DNA from: UPXZ01 sp018055865
Lineage (GTDB): Bacteria > Bacteroidota > Bacteroidia > Bacteroidales > Paludibacteraceae
DNA: 5,193 nt
NCBI GenBank assembly: GCA_964292695.1
Contig: CAXYWB010000147.1
Coordinates: 1-5,193 of the forward strand
Direction of reading: 5' to 3'
A program made the translations under genes and the position numbers. Shown here in pieces: positions 5,171-5,193 of the stretch; position 1 is the stretch's first letter; each line of letters starts with the position of its first letter. The notes beneath the pieces were generated by a model. The model searched no databases. It was given only the letters and a program-made list of their open reading frames with translations, and was not told where the DNA came from.

Positions 5171-5193
5171 AAACTTAAAAATAAAGCAATATT

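Larger units (their letters stand above)
4635..5193. other. Long intergenic regulatory region without a supported gene
   Basis: No frame in these 559 bases looks coding: stops are frequent in all six frames, and the outer part is visibly AT-rich. The minus-strand side holds the promoter, structured leader and ribosome binding site of the regulator operon. The plus-strand side holds one or two candidate promoters facing out of the window, AT-rich palindromes and TAAGGT repeats. A divergently transcribed gene probably begins beyond the right edge. Confidence 0.6.

Noticed and set aside
1..5193. tRNA, rRNA, CRISPR array, insertion sequence or phage attachment site.
   Set aside because: No cloverleaf, rRNA segment, regularly spaced repeat-spacer unit, transposase frame or long terminal inverted repeat was seen on either strand.

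Overview
The window looks like chromosomal DNA of a Bacteroidetes bacterium, probably Bacteroidales or a close relative. The reasons are leaders that mostly lack a Shine-Dalgarno sequence, several exact copies of the Bacteroidetes -7 promoter box TAnnTTTG, signal peptides cleaved just before Gln, and membrane-bound AraC-type regulators of kinds typical of this phylum. No species can be named from the sequence alone. All four genes that can be supported lie on the minus strand, so in transcription order the window reads from right to left.

Right edge to 4635: about 560 bases without a gene. The outer part (about 4820-5193) is AT-rich and holds candidate plus-strand promoters pointing out of the window, palindromes and a cluster of TAAGGT direct repeats. 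The inner part holds a minus-strand promoter (-7 box 4806-4813). After it comes a leader that can be folded by eye into a closed four-helix junction (about 4683-4785), then an unusually good Shine-Dalgarno sequence.

4634-1699: two regulator genes joined by an ATGA stop/start overlap. The first is a seven-helix membrane protein with a cytoplasmic AraC-type DNA-binding domain. The second has a lipoprotein-like signal peptide, TPR repeats predicted to be periplasmic, one membrane helix, a coiled coil and an AraC-type DNA-binding domain. Their first helix-turn-helix segments are nearly the same (ELNTNRxYLS), so they may recognise related DNA.

1698-1422: a 277-base gap with a second TAnnTTTG promoter, an upstream dyad and a leader with two mutually exclusive hairpins.

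1421-1: a small secreted four-cysteine protein of unknown function, followed 31 bases later by the N-terminal 292 residues of a secreted protein that runs off the left edge. Its N-terminal region resembles that of very large Bacteroidetes surface proteins exported by the type IX secretion system.

The inferred picture is a surface-protein locus controlled by its own pair of envelope-spanning regulators, which are themselves expressed from a structured leader. The gene order and the shared promoter motifs are seen in the sequence. The regulatory link is inference.
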